Shown: one piece after another, positions 44,494-52,899 of the stretch
Position numbering within the stretch: position 1 is the stretch's first letter
Layout: every line of letters begins with the position of its first letter
Assembly: GCA_964563855.1 (NCBI GenBank)
Contig: CAZLYU010000013.1
Span: 1 to 64,000 of the forward strand
Source of the DNA: JAFGRR01 sp964563855
GTDB taxonomy: Bacteria > Planctomycetota > Phycisphaerae > UBA1845 > Fen-1342
Length of the DNA stretch: 64,000 nt
Reading direction: 5' to 3'
The notes under the pieces: model-generated
The model's database searches: none
Told to the model about the DNA's origin: nothing
Seen by the model: the letters and a program-made list of their open reading frames with translations, nothing else
Position numbers and translations under genes: made by a program

Positions 44494-44681
44494 GCGCGAA
44501 CTCCAGAGAAAGCGAATCGTGACTGCCTCGATGCGACGAGTCAGGCAGTGTCGGCGAAACCCGCGTGGTCGGCAACCGACCGGTCTTGTCGTGAATTGCC
44601 GGTCGAAGCTGCCTGTTGTTCATCCCGACGCCGCGCGTCGCTAGCATCGAAGCAGCGACCCGCAATGTGTGAGGCGACGCG

Positions 44682-45821
44682 ATGCAAGCGACTTATCTCG
44701 ACAACAACGCCACCACCCGTTGCGACGACGCCGTCGTCGCCGCAATGACGCCACTGCTGGCCGAGCACTACGGCAATGCGTCGAGCACGCATCATTTCGG
44801 GGCGGCGGTCGGGGCGCAGATCGATGAAGCCCGCGCCGCGGTCGCACAATTGATCGGCGCCCGCGAGCGCGAAGTGGTCTTTACGAGCGGCGGAACCGAG
44901 GCCGACGTGGCGGCGCTGCGGGGCGTGCTCGCCGCTCGGCCCGACAAGCGTCATCTCGTGATTTCAACCGTCGAACATCCCGCGGTCGCCGAGACGGCGG
45001 ATGAACTCGAGCGTGAAGGCGTCGAGGTGTCGCGCATTGCGGTGGACGCCCACGGCGCGCCCGACCTGCAACAACTGCGCGACACGCTGCGCGACGACAC
45101 CGCGTTGGTGTCGATCATGCTCGCAAACAATGAGACCGGCGTGGTGCTGCCGCTGGGCGAGATTTGTCAGATCGCGGCGGAGCGCCGCATTCCGGTGCAT
45201 ACCGACGCGGTGAACGCGGTCGGAAAGCTGCCGATCGACGTCGCACAGCTCGGGGTCAGTCTGCTTTCGCTCAGTGCACACAAGTTTCACGGACCGAAGG
45301 GCGTCGGCGCCCTCTACATCCGCCGCGGAGCACCGTTCGTCCCGCTCATGGCGGGCGGCGGGCAGGAGCGCGGGCGCCGCGGCGGCACGCTCAACACACC
45401 CGGCATCGTCGGGCTCGGCACGGCGGCCCGGCATGCGATGGCGCTGGACGAGGCGGCGCTGCGCGGCGTGGCTACGCTGCGCGATGCGCTGGAAGACCGA
45501 ATTGCGAGCGAGTTTCCAGAGGCGGTCATCATCGGCCGCCGCGGACCGCGACTGGTGAACACGACGTGCGTCTGCTTCCCCGGCGTCGAGGGCGCGGCGC
45601 TAGTGGTGCTGTTAAGTGAACGGGGTGTCTGCGTCAGCAGCGGCGCGGCGTGTGCTTCGGGGTCGCTGGAGCCGTCCCCGGTGCTGCAGGCCATGGGCGT
45701 TCCGGCGGAAGTCGCTCAGGGCGAGCTGCGCCTTTCGCTCAGCAAATACACCACTGAGGCGGACATCGATCGCCTCTTGTCTGTGTTGCCCGAAGTCGTC
45801 CAGCGCGTCGCCGGCGTGTGA
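44682..45821 (+). CDS. Cysteine desulfurase (NifS/IscS-like)
   Basis: A 379-aa PLP enzyme that removes sulfur from cysteine and passes it as persulfide to Fe-S scaffolds or tRNA thiolation. N-terminal YLDNNATT is at residues 5-12, TSGGTEAD near 68, His99 in STVEHPAV, PLP Lys201 in LSLSAHKFHGPKGVGALYIR, and the sulfur-accepting Cys324 in CVSSGAACASGSLEPSPVL. The Cys-containing loop is of the long group-I type. Potential partners in this window are the NifU-C protein at 24326 and MnmA at 55047. Convergent with yhbY. Confidence 0.92.
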   Translation: MQATYLDNNATTRCDDAVVAAMTPLLAEHYGNASSTHHFGAAVGAQIDEARAAVAQLIGAREREVVFTSGGTEADVAALRGVLAARPDKRHLVISTVEHPAVAETADELEREGVEVSRIAVDAHGAPDLQQLRDTLRDDTALVSIMLANNETGVVLPLGEICQIAAERRIPVHTDAVNAVGKLPIDVAQLGVSLLSLSAHKFHGPKGVGALYIRRGAPFVPLMAGGGQERGRRGGTLNTPGIVGLGTAARHAMALDEAALRGVATLRDALEDRIASEFPEAVIIGRRGPRLVNTTCVCFPGVEGAALVVLLSERGVCVSSGAACASGSLEPSPVLQAMGVPAEVAQGELRLSLSKYTTEADIDRLLSVLPEVVQRVAGV

Positions 45822-45831
45822 AGCGCTTCGG

Positions 45832-46131
45832 CTACCGCGTGGGATCCGGCGGTTCGCTCGTCTCGTCGGGCATGCGGAAGAGCACGGCGACACGCCCAAT
45901 CCGTCGGACGAACTCACAGTCGGCCTGCTCGGCGACTCGCCGCGCCGCCTGCTCGCACTCGGCCCCGGTTTGGGCGTCGAGGCGAATCTTGATGAGGGGA
46001 TCTTTGTCGAGCGCTCGCCGGACTTCGGCGATAAACGCGTCGCCGACCTCACCCGCCACGTCGCGCGCGACGGGTTTGAGGGGGTGCGATTGCGCGACGA
46101 GCGCTGACCGCTCTTTCCCGGTGAGTGGCAT
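45832..46131 (-). CDS. YhbY-like RNA-binding (CRM domain) protein
   Basis: A 99-aa single-domain protein of the CRS1-YhbY family, found with pre-50S ribosomes. It begins MPLTGKERSALVAQSHPLKP, then FIAEVRRALDKDPLIKIRL, and closes with CEFVRRIGRVAVLFRMPDE; this matches the family order (basic start, HPLKP, L..HELIKV, IG..LVLYR). The usual GxxG loop is changed. ATG 46131 is chosen. It starts eight bases after the stop of the glycosyltransferase gene and is presumably cotranscribed with it. Confidence 0.85.
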   Translation of the reverse strand: MPLTGKERSALVAQSHPLKPVARDVAGEVGDAFIAEVRRALDKDPLIKIRLDAQTGAECEQAARRVAEQADCEFVRRIGRVAVLFRMPDETSEPPDPTR

Positions 46132-46139
46132 GCGTGGTG

Positions 46140-47765
46140 CTACTTGGCGGCGTTCAACGCCCGGCGCCGCTCGAGGGCCTCGATGCGCATCGCGTCTTTG
46201 GCGTTGTCGTTGCGGGCGATGGTGGCTTCGTCGATCGCGTGGTCGGTGCCGCCGGCGTGGCGAATGACCTCGTAGATCGGATCCCAGACGCGACCGATCG
46301 TGTAGCGTTCGCTGATCCGCAGCACGAGGTCGTAGTCTTCGCCGTAGTTGCGGCATTGCGGCGTATCGTTCACGCCGAACCAGCCGGCCTCGGCAATCAC
46401 TTTGATGTGCGCGGCACGGGGGGCGCCGGCGCCGTTGATGCGCAGCAGGTTGTTGCGGCCGTTGTCGGCGGTCCACTCGTCGTGCGTAACGACCGGGATG
46501 TCTTCATTGCGACTGAGTGTGTCGGACTTCTCGTCGAGCGTCCAGACCTCGTACGAACCCACCACCATGCCGATGGTCGGGTCGCTGTCGAACACCGCGA
46601 GAATCTTCTCGACCGCATCGGGCTTCAGGCGGTCGTCGGAGTCGAGCTGCACGTAAAACTGTCCCCGCGCCTGCACCAGGCCGGTGTTGAAGCAGACGCC
46701 GAGGTTGTTGACGTCGACCGTCAGCAGGCGGACGGCGGGCTTGGCGGCTTCAAACTTGTCGCCGCCTTCCATGTAGCGTCGCACCTCGGGGCAGGTCGGG
46801 TCCGACTCGCCGCCGTTGACGACCACGATGACCTCGACGGCCGAGACGGTTTGCGCCTGTACGCTTTCGATCGCGCGACCGATGAATTGCGGCCGATTGT
46901 TGACCGGAATGATGACGCTGGCGCGAACCGCGTTGAACGCTTCGAGCTCACTCGGCTCGTACGACACCGTCTTGGTGTGGGCGCCCGGGGCCAGGTAGGC
47001 GTCGACACGCTTTAAGTGCTCGGTGAACGCCCGCTCCATCTCGAGCTGCACGTCTTTTCCAGCCAGCAGATAATCGAACACGTTGTGCGCCTTTGCCGGC
47101 GCCGCCACGTCGTACAGCGAACCGCTGTAGCGGTTGGCGATGTGGGCGGCCCGGCCAGCTTCACCCAGCTTCAGTCGCATGTCGTACCACTCGGCGGCGT
47201 TGTACTGCTCGGCGAATCCGCCCACCTCACGCACTGTCGCGGTTCGCAGCAGCACCGCCGATCCGAGGTCGAACATGTCTCGGCAGCGGCCGGGGTGCCA
47301 GTCGAGCAAGTGCACTTCGCGACGGGCGCCGTCGGCTTCGACGCGGTCGTAGTCGCTATACACCAGCGCCGCTGGATCAACGGGATGGGCGGCCAGGTCG
47401 TTGCGTCGCATCGCGCCCATGACGAACGTGCGCACTGCCGACTTCACCAGCCGGACGACCGCCGCCTCGTTGAACACGACCAGCAGATAGTCGCCAGTGG
47501 CGGCGTTGAGCGCGGCGTTGAGGGCGGCGGCGCGATTCTTGAACGTTCCGGGCACGTGTCGCAGTCGGCTGGCGTCGAGGCCCGCGGGCGCGAAATCGGG
47601 CTTGGCGTCGGAACCACGCGAATCCACCACGATCAGCTCGCGGGGCGGCAGATCCTGGTCCAACGCCGCACTGAGCGCGGCGCCAAAGGCCGCCGCGTCG
47701 TACGGCAACTTGTCGGTGTATTGGAAAACGACGGAGACAGTGGTGTCGGCGAAGTTGGTTTGCAT
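46140..47765 (-). CDS. Glycosyltransferase with two GT2-like domains
   Basis: A 541-aa protein. The second GT-A fold begins at ASVIIPVNNRPQFIGRAIES (~residue 275), has the acidic metal site QLDSDDRLKPDAVEKI near residue 380 and ends ~residue 530. The N-terminal half (VSVVFQYTDK, LPPRELIVVD, FKNRAAALNAALNAATGDYL) looks like another GT2 fold in which the acidic motif is FNEAA, so it is probably degenerate or specialised. ATG 47765 is chosen. The acceptor is unknown. yhbY follows closely, an odd pairing that may simply be a shared transcript. Confidence 0.8.
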   Translation of the reverse strand: MQTNFADTTVSVVFQYTDKLPYDAAAFGAALSAALDQDLPPRELIVVDSRGSDAKPDFAPAGLDASRLRHVPGTFKNRAAALNAALNAATGDYLLVVFNEAAVVRLVKSAVRTFVMGAMRRNDLAAHPVDPAALVYSDYDRVEADGARREVHLLDWHPGRCRDMFDLGSAVLLRTATVREVGGFAEQYNAAEWYDMRLKLGEAGRAAHIANRYSGSLYDVAAPAKAHNVFDYLLAGKDVQLEMERAFTEHLKRVDAYLAPGAHTKTVSYEPSELEAFNAVRASVIIPVNNRPQFIGRAIESVQAQTVSAVEVIVVVNGGESDPTCPEVRRYMEGGDKFEAAKPAVRLLTVDVNNLGVCFNTGLVQARGQFYVQLDSDDRLKPDAVEKILAVFDSDPTIGMVVGSYEVWTLDEKSDTLSRNEDIPVVTHDEWTADNGRNNLLRINGAGAPRAAHIKVIAEAGWFGVNDTPQCRNYGEDYDLVLRISERYTIGRVWDPIYEVIRHAGGTDHAIDEATIARNDNAKDAMRIEALERRRALNAAK

Positions 47766-47920
47766 GGCGGGCAGTGTAGCGAAGCCGCCGCAGAATGCAG
47801 CAGCCACAATTCAGCTTCGCGGCGGCGTGAATTGTCCGCGGCACGCCGCGCAGCTATTCTCTGGACCTGGATTCTGGACGAGTTTGACAGCCCCCCGGGG
47901 CCGGACTGGGAGTGCGGGCG

Positions 47921-48487
47921 ATGGCGACCGATGCGATTGTCTCGAGTGCCGAAGCGGACATGAAGAAGGCGGTGGAATTCCTCAAGCAGGAGTTTCGCGG
48001 CGTACGAACGGGACGGGCTTCGACCGGTCTGGTCGACGGGCTGCGCGTCAATGTCGAGTCGTACGGCTCAACGATGAACCTGAAAGAGCTGGCCAACGTC
48101 GCGGTCGCCGAGGGCAACGTGATCGTGATCAAGCCGTACGACGTGACCACGCTGAAGGACATCCAGCGCGGCATCGAGGCGAGTGATCTCGGGATCAACC
48201 CGCAGAACGACGGCAAGATGATCCGGCTGCCCGTGCCGGCGCTTTCGAGCGAACGGCGTGATCAGCTCGTGCAGCACGTCAAAAAGCTCACCGAGCAGCA
48301 GAAGACCGCGGTGCGCAATATTCGGCGCGATGCGAACAAAGCGATTGATGTCGCGAAGAAAGACGCCTCGCTGCCGGAAGATGAGGTCACGCGGGCGCAG
48401 GATCAGATTCAGAAGCTGACCGACAAGTACACCAAGGAACTCGACGCGCTCGCGACCGATAAGGCCAAGGAAGTCAAGGAAGTCTGA
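47921..48487 (+). CDS. frr: Ribosome recycling factor
   Basis: A 188-aa factor that with EF-G splits the terminated ribosome. Conserved blocks are FLKQEFRGVRTGRASTGLVD near residue 22, MNLKELANVAVAEGNVIVIK near residue 51 and NDGKMIRLPVPALSSERRDQ near residue 92, followed by the long helical domain I. ATG 47921 follows GGGAG by eight bases. In many bacteria pyrH lies directly upstream; here the upstream gene is an unrelated glycosyltransferase on the opposite strand. Confidence 0.94.
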   Translation: MATDAIVSSAEADMKKAVEFLKQEFRGVRTGRASTGLVDGLRVNVESYGSTMNLKELANVAVAEGNVIVIKPYDVTTLKDIQRGIEASDLGINPQNDGKMIRLPVPALSSERRDQLVQHVKKLTEQQKTAVRNIRRDANKAIDVAKKDASLPEDEVTRAQDQIQKLTDKYTKELDALATDKAKEVKEV

Positions 48488-48535
48488 CGCACCGTGCGCG
48501 CTTCGGTCGCCGGCGTTGACGAGCACCGCGGCCAC

Positions 48536-48973
48536 TCATTGATCATGCCGGCTTCTGATGGCAGGCAGCCGCTCCAGGAACTCGGTGACAATGCGCCGGT
48601 TCGAGTCGGGCGTGTCGAGCGACAGGAGCGCGGTTGGGGCCATCCAACGGCAAGCAACGCAATGCAGCGGCTGCGGCTCATGCTGGCGCCAGATGCAGAC
48701 CAGCGGATGAAGCACGACCGAGCGGTCTTCGAAGCGCCAGCGCACTGATGGCAGCGATTCGATCGCAGCGGCGCGCACGCCAGTCTCTTCGAACAACTCC
48801 CGCAGCGCTGCGGTCTGAACGTCTTCGCCGGGCTCGAGCTTTCCACCGGGGAACTCCCACAGATTGGGGAGGTGAACATCGTGGCGTCGTTGCGTGACCA
48901 GCACCTGGTTTGCGCGGATCACGATCGCGAGCGCCACATCGATGGCGGGGAAATCGGCGGGTGATTCAGGCAT
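48536..48973 (-). CDS. NUDIX hydrolase, MutT-like
   Basis: A 145-aa protein with the complete Nudix box: GGKLEPGEDVQTAALREL then FEETGV at residues ~42-65. ALAIVIRANQVLVTQRRHDV and LPNLWEFPGGK before it are typical of MutT, which clears 8-oxo-dGTP and prevents A:T to C:G mutation. ATG 48973 is the start giving the family N-terminus. The frame continues upstream to 49057 without support. It is divergent from pyrK. Confidence 0.88.
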   Translation of the reverse strand: MPESPADFPAIDVALAIVIRANQVLVTQRRHDVHLPNLWEFPGGKLEPGEDVQTAALRELFEETGVRAAAIESLPSVRWRFEDRSVVLHPLVCIWRQHEPQPLHCVACRWMAPTALLSLDTPDSNRRIVTEFLERLPAIRSRHDQ

Positions 48974-49156
48974 GCCGTTGACCCATGGGGCGGGGTACGC
49001 CTGAGAGGCGTATTGTGGGTGTCGTGCGCGGTTTCGGTTCCGGGGGTCCGGCGGCACTGCAGCGCTCGACGCCGCCGTACTCTCCCGATCGTAAGTGTTT
49101 AAATGACATGAGTTTAAGATGAGGCGTGAGCGCGCTTTACAAAAAGCCGGTGTTTA

Positions 49157-49185
49157 TGGACACCCCTGAAACCATCGGGTATAGT
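49157..49185 (+). promoter_or_regulatory. Sigma-70 promoter for pyrK
   Basis: TGGACA (49157-49162) and TATAGT (49180-49185) are separated by exactly 17 bases. Five of six bases match consensus in each hexamer. Transcription would begin near 49192, leaving a ~125-base leader before the gene. Confidence 0.7.
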
Positions 49186-49254
49186 TCCGAGACGGCGAGC
49201 GGGTCGTTGTCACTCGTGTCGCGACGAATTAGCGGCTGTTCTAGCCGTGGCGCG

Positions 49255-49296
49255 CTTCCGGGATCAACCGCCGGTTCGGTCCCGGAAGTTTTTTTT
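49255..49296 (+). terminator. Intrinsic terminator inside the pyrK leader (attenuator candidate)
   Basis: CTTCCGGGA (49255-49263) pairs perfectly with TCCCGGAAG (49280-49288), followed at once by eight T (49289-49296). This is a textbook Rho-independent terminator, yet it lies between a good promoter and the pyrK start (49316). A smaller hairpin (CGGCT-GTTCT-AGCCG) precedes it. A short ORF in the leader, with a GTG start near 49219, spans the terminator and ends at 49311, so leader translation could decide whether it forms. Confidence 0.8.
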
Positions 49297-49315
49297 GGCC
49301 TCGCTCAGTGACTCT

Positions 49316-50263
49316 ATGTTTCAGTGTGCTGCACTCGTTCGCGTTGTCGACGTTACGCACCCGTGCGACGAGCACGTCACTTTCACGGTTCAGGCGTCGC
49401 ACTTTCCCGAGTCGCACCCTGGGCAATTCCTCCAACTCCAGTGTCGTCCAGCCGGTGACGACGCTCCGCGCCTCGTTGAGTGGCGTGAGGGTGAATCGCC
49501 GAATTTGATGCACGCTGCGTCGGCCGCCGCCCAACCGCTGCTCCGCCGGCCGTTCAGCATTGCCGATCGTTGGGACGATGGTTCCCGCGCGTTTCTCACC
49601 GTGATCTCACGCGCCATCGGCCGCGGGACAACGTGGCTCGACGCGTTGCGCGCGGGTGACGAACTAGATGTGTCCGGCCCGCACGGACAGGGCTTCCGTC
49701 TCCCGCGACAATCTAGGCCGATCGTGCTGGTCGGCGGCGGTGTCGGGATCCCGCCGCTGTTGTACGCCGCGCGAGAGCTGCAAGCGCGCGGCATGACCGA
49801 CGTGACGGTCGTGTTTGGCGTGACGACGGGCGCCTTGCTGCCGCTGAAGCTGCTGTGCGAACCGAGCGCGGACGGCGCGGCGCTTGTGTGCCTCGATCTA
49901 CCGGGCGGTGCGGGCTACCCCGCGATCGTCACGACCGACGACGGCACACTCGGCCTGCCGGGGCGCGTGACCGACGGACTCGCACAGTACAACGCGCGAC
50001 ACGCGCCCGACGCGCAGACCCCGCTGGTGCTCGCTTGCGGCCCCGAGCCGATGTTGGCGGCCGTGGCGCGCAGCACAAGACAGCTCGGTTACGACTGCCA
50101 GCTCTGCATCGAACGCTACATGGGGTGTGGTTTGGGGACCTGTCTCTCCTGCGTTGTGCGCGTCTATGATGCCACCGGCGGCGTACGCTGGGCGCTCTCA
50201 TGTCAGGAAGGCCCGGTGTTTGACCGGGATGTGCTCGCGGCGACGCAAGATGTCGAAACATAA
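49316..50263 (+). CDS. pyrK: Dihydroorotate dehydrogenase electron-transfer subunit
   Basis: A 315-aa iron-sulfur flavoprotein that passes electrons from the PyrD subunit to NAD in pyrimidine synthesis. The FAD motif LLRRPFSIADRW is at ~76-86, the NAD-binding segment PIVLVGGGVGIPPLLYAARE at ~135-154 and the [2Fe-2S] cysteines are C271, C276, C279 and C296 in YMGCGLGTCLSCVVRV and LSCQEGP. It is somewhat longer than the ~260 aa usual in Bacillus. No pyrD is adjacent; a PhnD-like lipoprotein gene follows by 27 bases. The promoter and terminator in its leader suggest attenuation. Confidence 0.88.
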   Translation: MFQCAALVRVVDVTHPCDEHVTFTVQASHFPESHPGQFLQLQCRPAGDDAPRLVEWREGESPNLMHAASAAAQPLLRRPFSIADRWDDGSRAFLTVISRAIGRGTTWLDALRAGDELDVSGPHGQGFRLPRQSRPIVLVGGGVGIPPLLYAARELQARGMTDVTVVFGVTTGALLPLKLLCEPSADGAALVCLDLPGGAGYPAIVTTDDGTLGLPGRVTDGLAQYNARHAPDAQTPLVLACGPEPMLAAVARSTRQLGYDCQLCIERYMGCGLGTCLSCVVRVYDATGGVRWALSCQEGPVFDRDVLAATQDVET

Positions 50264-50290
50264 CGAATGCGGCCGAACGGAGGCAGCGGC

Positions 50291-51280
50291 ATGAAGTCGG
50301 GTGGTCAACGGCGGCGGTTGGTTATTGCAATCGGGACACTTCTGCTCACGTTGAGCGGCAGTGCTGGCTGTCGATCGTTTCTCAATCTGCTCGGTGAACC
50401 CGACCGTTTACGGACCGCGCTCGTCACCGAGTCGACGGTCGACGTCATCAATCCGTTTACGGCGTTCGACCCACTGCTCCGGGCGATGAGCGCCGAAATG
50501 GGCCGAGAGGTGCAGATCGAGCCGGTGTTTGCGTTTCAAGCGGCGCCGCAACTCGCCAGCGGGTGGTTTGAGCTCGCCGTCGCGACGCCGGCACAGCTCG
50601 CCGTCATGCAAGACGACGTCTCACTGCGGGTGATCGCGGCTCCCGGCGCAACGCGTGAAAGTGTGGCGCGACCGGCGCTGCTGATTGTCGCGGCGGATTC
50701 GGAGATCGAGCAGGCAAGCGAGGTGAGTGGGCGTCGCGTGGTTTTCGGTCCGCGCGGTGATGCGCGCACGCACTATGCCGCCGCCACGTTGCTGCGTGAA
50801 GCCGGCGTTGACGTTGCGAGTCTGCCCGGGCCGACGCGGGTGACGGCGCTGCTCGGTCCGCACGAAGGTAATGCGCGCCAGCGAATGTTGATGCTTCTGG
50901 AGGGGGCGGCGGACGCGACCTTCGTCGATGAAGCGGTGTGGAGCGAGTTGCCGCAGGTGGATGAGCGGAGCAACGAGCCGGCGCGTCGCAAGTTTCGAGC
51001 GATCGGACGGACGGCGTCGCTGCCCGATTGGTTGTTTTTGGCGTCGGCAACGCTCGACGACGAGACGGTTGGCGAGATTCGCGATTTCCTGCTGCGGGCG
51101 CGCTTCGACCATGCCGACGCGGTCGCCGCGCTGGGCTACAACGGTTTCTTCGAGATTGATCAGGATACGATCGCGCGCTGCTTCACGCTGGCGCCCGTCG
51201 CCGAGGAGATGATGGAGTTTGATGAGCCGCCCGCTGACCCGGAAGGCGAGTCCGAATCTTCCGTGCGCGACGCCGAATAA
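50291..51280 (+). CDS. PhnD-like substrate-binding lipoprotein
   Basis: A 329-aa exported protein. A hydrophobic N-terminus ends in a lipobox, LTLSGSAGC (Cys ~ residue 27), so it is probably lipid-anchored. The body resembles phosphate/phosphonate periplasmic-binding proteins: STVDVINPFTAFDPLLRAMS, ELAVATPAQLAVM, GRRVVFGPRGDARTHYAAA, FVDEAVWSELPQ. No PhnC or PhnE transporter genes lie nearby, so it may be an orphan sensor or binding subunit. ATG 50291 follows GGAGG by seven bases, 27 bases after pyrK. Confidence 0.78.
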   Translation: MKSGGQRRRLVIAIGTLLLTLSGSAGCRSFLNLLGEPDRLRTALVTESTVDVINPFTAFDPLLRAMSAEMGREVQIEPVFAFQAAPQLASGWFELAVATPAQLAVMQDDVSLRVIAAPGATRESVARPALLIVAADSEIEQASEVSGRRVVFGPRGDARTHYAAATLLREAGVDVASLPGPTRVTALLGPHEGNARQRMLMLLEGAADATFVDEAVWSELPQVDERSNEPARRKFRAIGRTASLPDWLFLASATLDDETVGEIRDFLLRARFDHADAVAALGYNGFFEIDQDTIARCFTLAPVAEEMMEFDEPPADPEGESESSVRDAE

Positions 51281-51349
51281 CCACGCATTGGCGTCGCCGT
51301 GCACGCCGCGCTGGCGTTCGAGGTCGTTGTCGCGAGCTGAAGCAGGCTT

Positions 51350-51886
51350 ATGGGCATCATGCTGGCTAGCGGGCTGGCGCTGCTGAATCTGTTGTGGGCA
51401 TTGACGGTGCTGGTCGGACTGCCGGGCCCGTGGCTGATCCTCGCGTCAACCCTGCTTGCGGTGTATGTCCAGTCGCTCTGGCTCGCACCCGGCGCGGCGT
51501 GGCTGGTCGGATTGCCGGTGATGGTCGTCGCCGCGGGCTTGGCGCTGTTGAGCGAAGCGGTTGAGTTTGTGGGGAGTTATGTCGGCGCGCGTCATGGGGG
51601 CGGCACGCGGCGCGGGGCCATCGGCGCGCTCGTCGGATCGTTTGTCGGCGGGTTGGTGGGAGCGGTCGTCTTGTGGTGGATCCCGATCGTTTCTGCACTG
51701 GCGGGCGCGTGCGTCGGGGCGGCGCTCGGCACGATTGTCGTCGAGATGCGCTACGGGATGCTGCTGCGTCCGGCGGTGACTGCTGGTGCGGGCGCGGGGG
51801 TCGGACGCTTCATCGCGCTCGTTGGGAAATTTGCCGTTACGCTGCTCATGTGGCTGGTGGTCACGATCGCGTCGTTTTGGCCGTAG
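51350..51886 (+). CDS. DUF456 family integral membrane protein
   Basis: A 178-aa protein that is almost entirely hydrophobic, with about four to five helices. It has the DUF456 pattern: VLVGLPGPWLILASTLLAVY near residue 21, ALLSEAVEFVGSYVGARHGG near residue 64, then Gly-rich helices (IGALVGSFVGGLVGAVVLWW). The family function is unknown. It ends 37 bases before the CPBP protease gene, likely the same transcript. Confidence 0.82.
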   Translation: MGIMLASGLALLNLLWALTVLVGLPGPWLILASTLLAVYVQSLWLAPGAAWLVGLPVMVVAAGLALLSEAVEFVGSYVGARHGGGTRRGAIGALVGSFVGGLVGAVVLWWIPIVSALAGACVGAALGTIVVEMRYGMLLRPAVTAGAGAGVGRFIALVGKFAVTLLMWLVVTIASFWP

Positions 51887-51923
51887 CGATCGTTGGATCG
51901 CGCCCGGTATTGGACGGAGCGAC

Positions 51924-52778
51924 GTGGCGCAGGCAGCCGAACGGATCGACACCATTTTGCAAGTCGCCGGCGGGTTGGTGCTGGCGATCTGGTTCTTGCG
52001 GCTCTCGCGCGCGGGACGTTTGCGCAACCCGCTGGCGTCTGGCGCGGATCTCGCGTCGTCGCGCGAAGACGTTCTCATTCTCACTGGGCTCGGGGCGTTC
52101 TTCTACTTCATCGCGCCGTCCATCGCGGTGCTCACACTCATGGGAAGCGGGGCCTTCGAGCAAGTGACGCCGTCCGGATCGGACAGTTGGTACGCGCGTT
52201 TGGCCAGTTGGAGCATCGGGCAGGCGTTGGTGATCCCGCTGCTCGTGTGGCTGCTGCGACAGGAGCCGCTCGCGGGCCGCGAGCGCCGTCGCGTTTCCGT
52301 TGGGGTCATGCTGACGACGGCGTGCGGGGCGACGCTGGTCGCGCTCATGCTCTCGTTGACCCAGCTTGCCGCGACCATGGCGCTGCTCGAGGCGAACGGA
52401 TTCGACCCGCCGCCGCAGCACGAAATCCTCGAGGCGGCGCGTGGCAACGCCAGAACCGTCGCGGGGGCCGGCTTGCTGATTCTTTCGGCGGTCATCGTCG
52501 CCCCGATCGTGGAGGAGCTGTTCTTTCGCGGGGTTCTGTTGCGCGGTCTGTGGCGCTTCGGCGGCCGCGCGTGGCCGGCGATTATCGCGAGCGCCGGCTT
52601 GTTCGCTGTGGTGCACCAGCATGTGCCGCAGTCGATGGCGCCGCTCTTCACGTTCGGGATCGTGCTTGGCTACGTCCGCGTACGAACGGGTTCGATGCTC
52701 GTCTGCATTCTGGCGCACATCGCGTTCAATGCGCGGACAATGACATTGGTGTTCGTCGCGCCTGATCAGCTCGGGTAA
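51924..52778 (+). CDS. CPBP family intramembrane glutamic endopeptidase
   Basis: A 284-aa polytopic membrane protease of the Rce1/Abi-CPBP family. The motif APIVEELFFRGVLLRGLW (EExxxR near residue 197) and the later FAVVHQ (His near 230) and AHIAFN (His near 264) are the active-site elements. Bacterial members process lipid-anchored peptides or act in bacteriocin self-immunity. GTG 51924 is chosen, preceded by GGAG; the frame to 51786 overlaps the DUF456 gene. There is no bacteriocin locus here. Confidence 0.88.
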   Translation: MAQAAERIDTILQVAGGLVLAIWFLRLSRAGRLRNPLASGADLASSREDVLILTGLGAFFYFIAPSIAVLTLMGSGAFEQVTPSGSDSWYARLASWSIGQALVIPLLVWLLRQEPLAGRERRRVSVGVMLTTACGATLVALMLSLTQLAATMALLEANGFDPPPQHEILEAARGNARTVAGAGLLILSAVIVAPIVEELFFRGVLLRGLWRFGGRAWPAIIASAGLFAVVHQHVPQSMAPLFTFGIVLGYVRVRTGSMLVCILAHIAFNARTMTLVFVAPDQLG

Positions 52779-52899
52779 CGACGCGCCCTGACGATTCGGC
52801 TTCGCCGCATTACACTTTCAAACGATCGAGCGAGCCCAGGGCCTGCCGCGCCTGACGTACCCAAGAATCGCTAGCCGATGTCGATGCCGGAGGGCGCTC

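Noticed and set aside
49126..49311. 61-aa ORF as an independent gene before pyrK
   Set aside because: Its first part lies upstream of the promoter's start site; only a shorter leader ORF could be translated, so it is treated as part of the attenuator.
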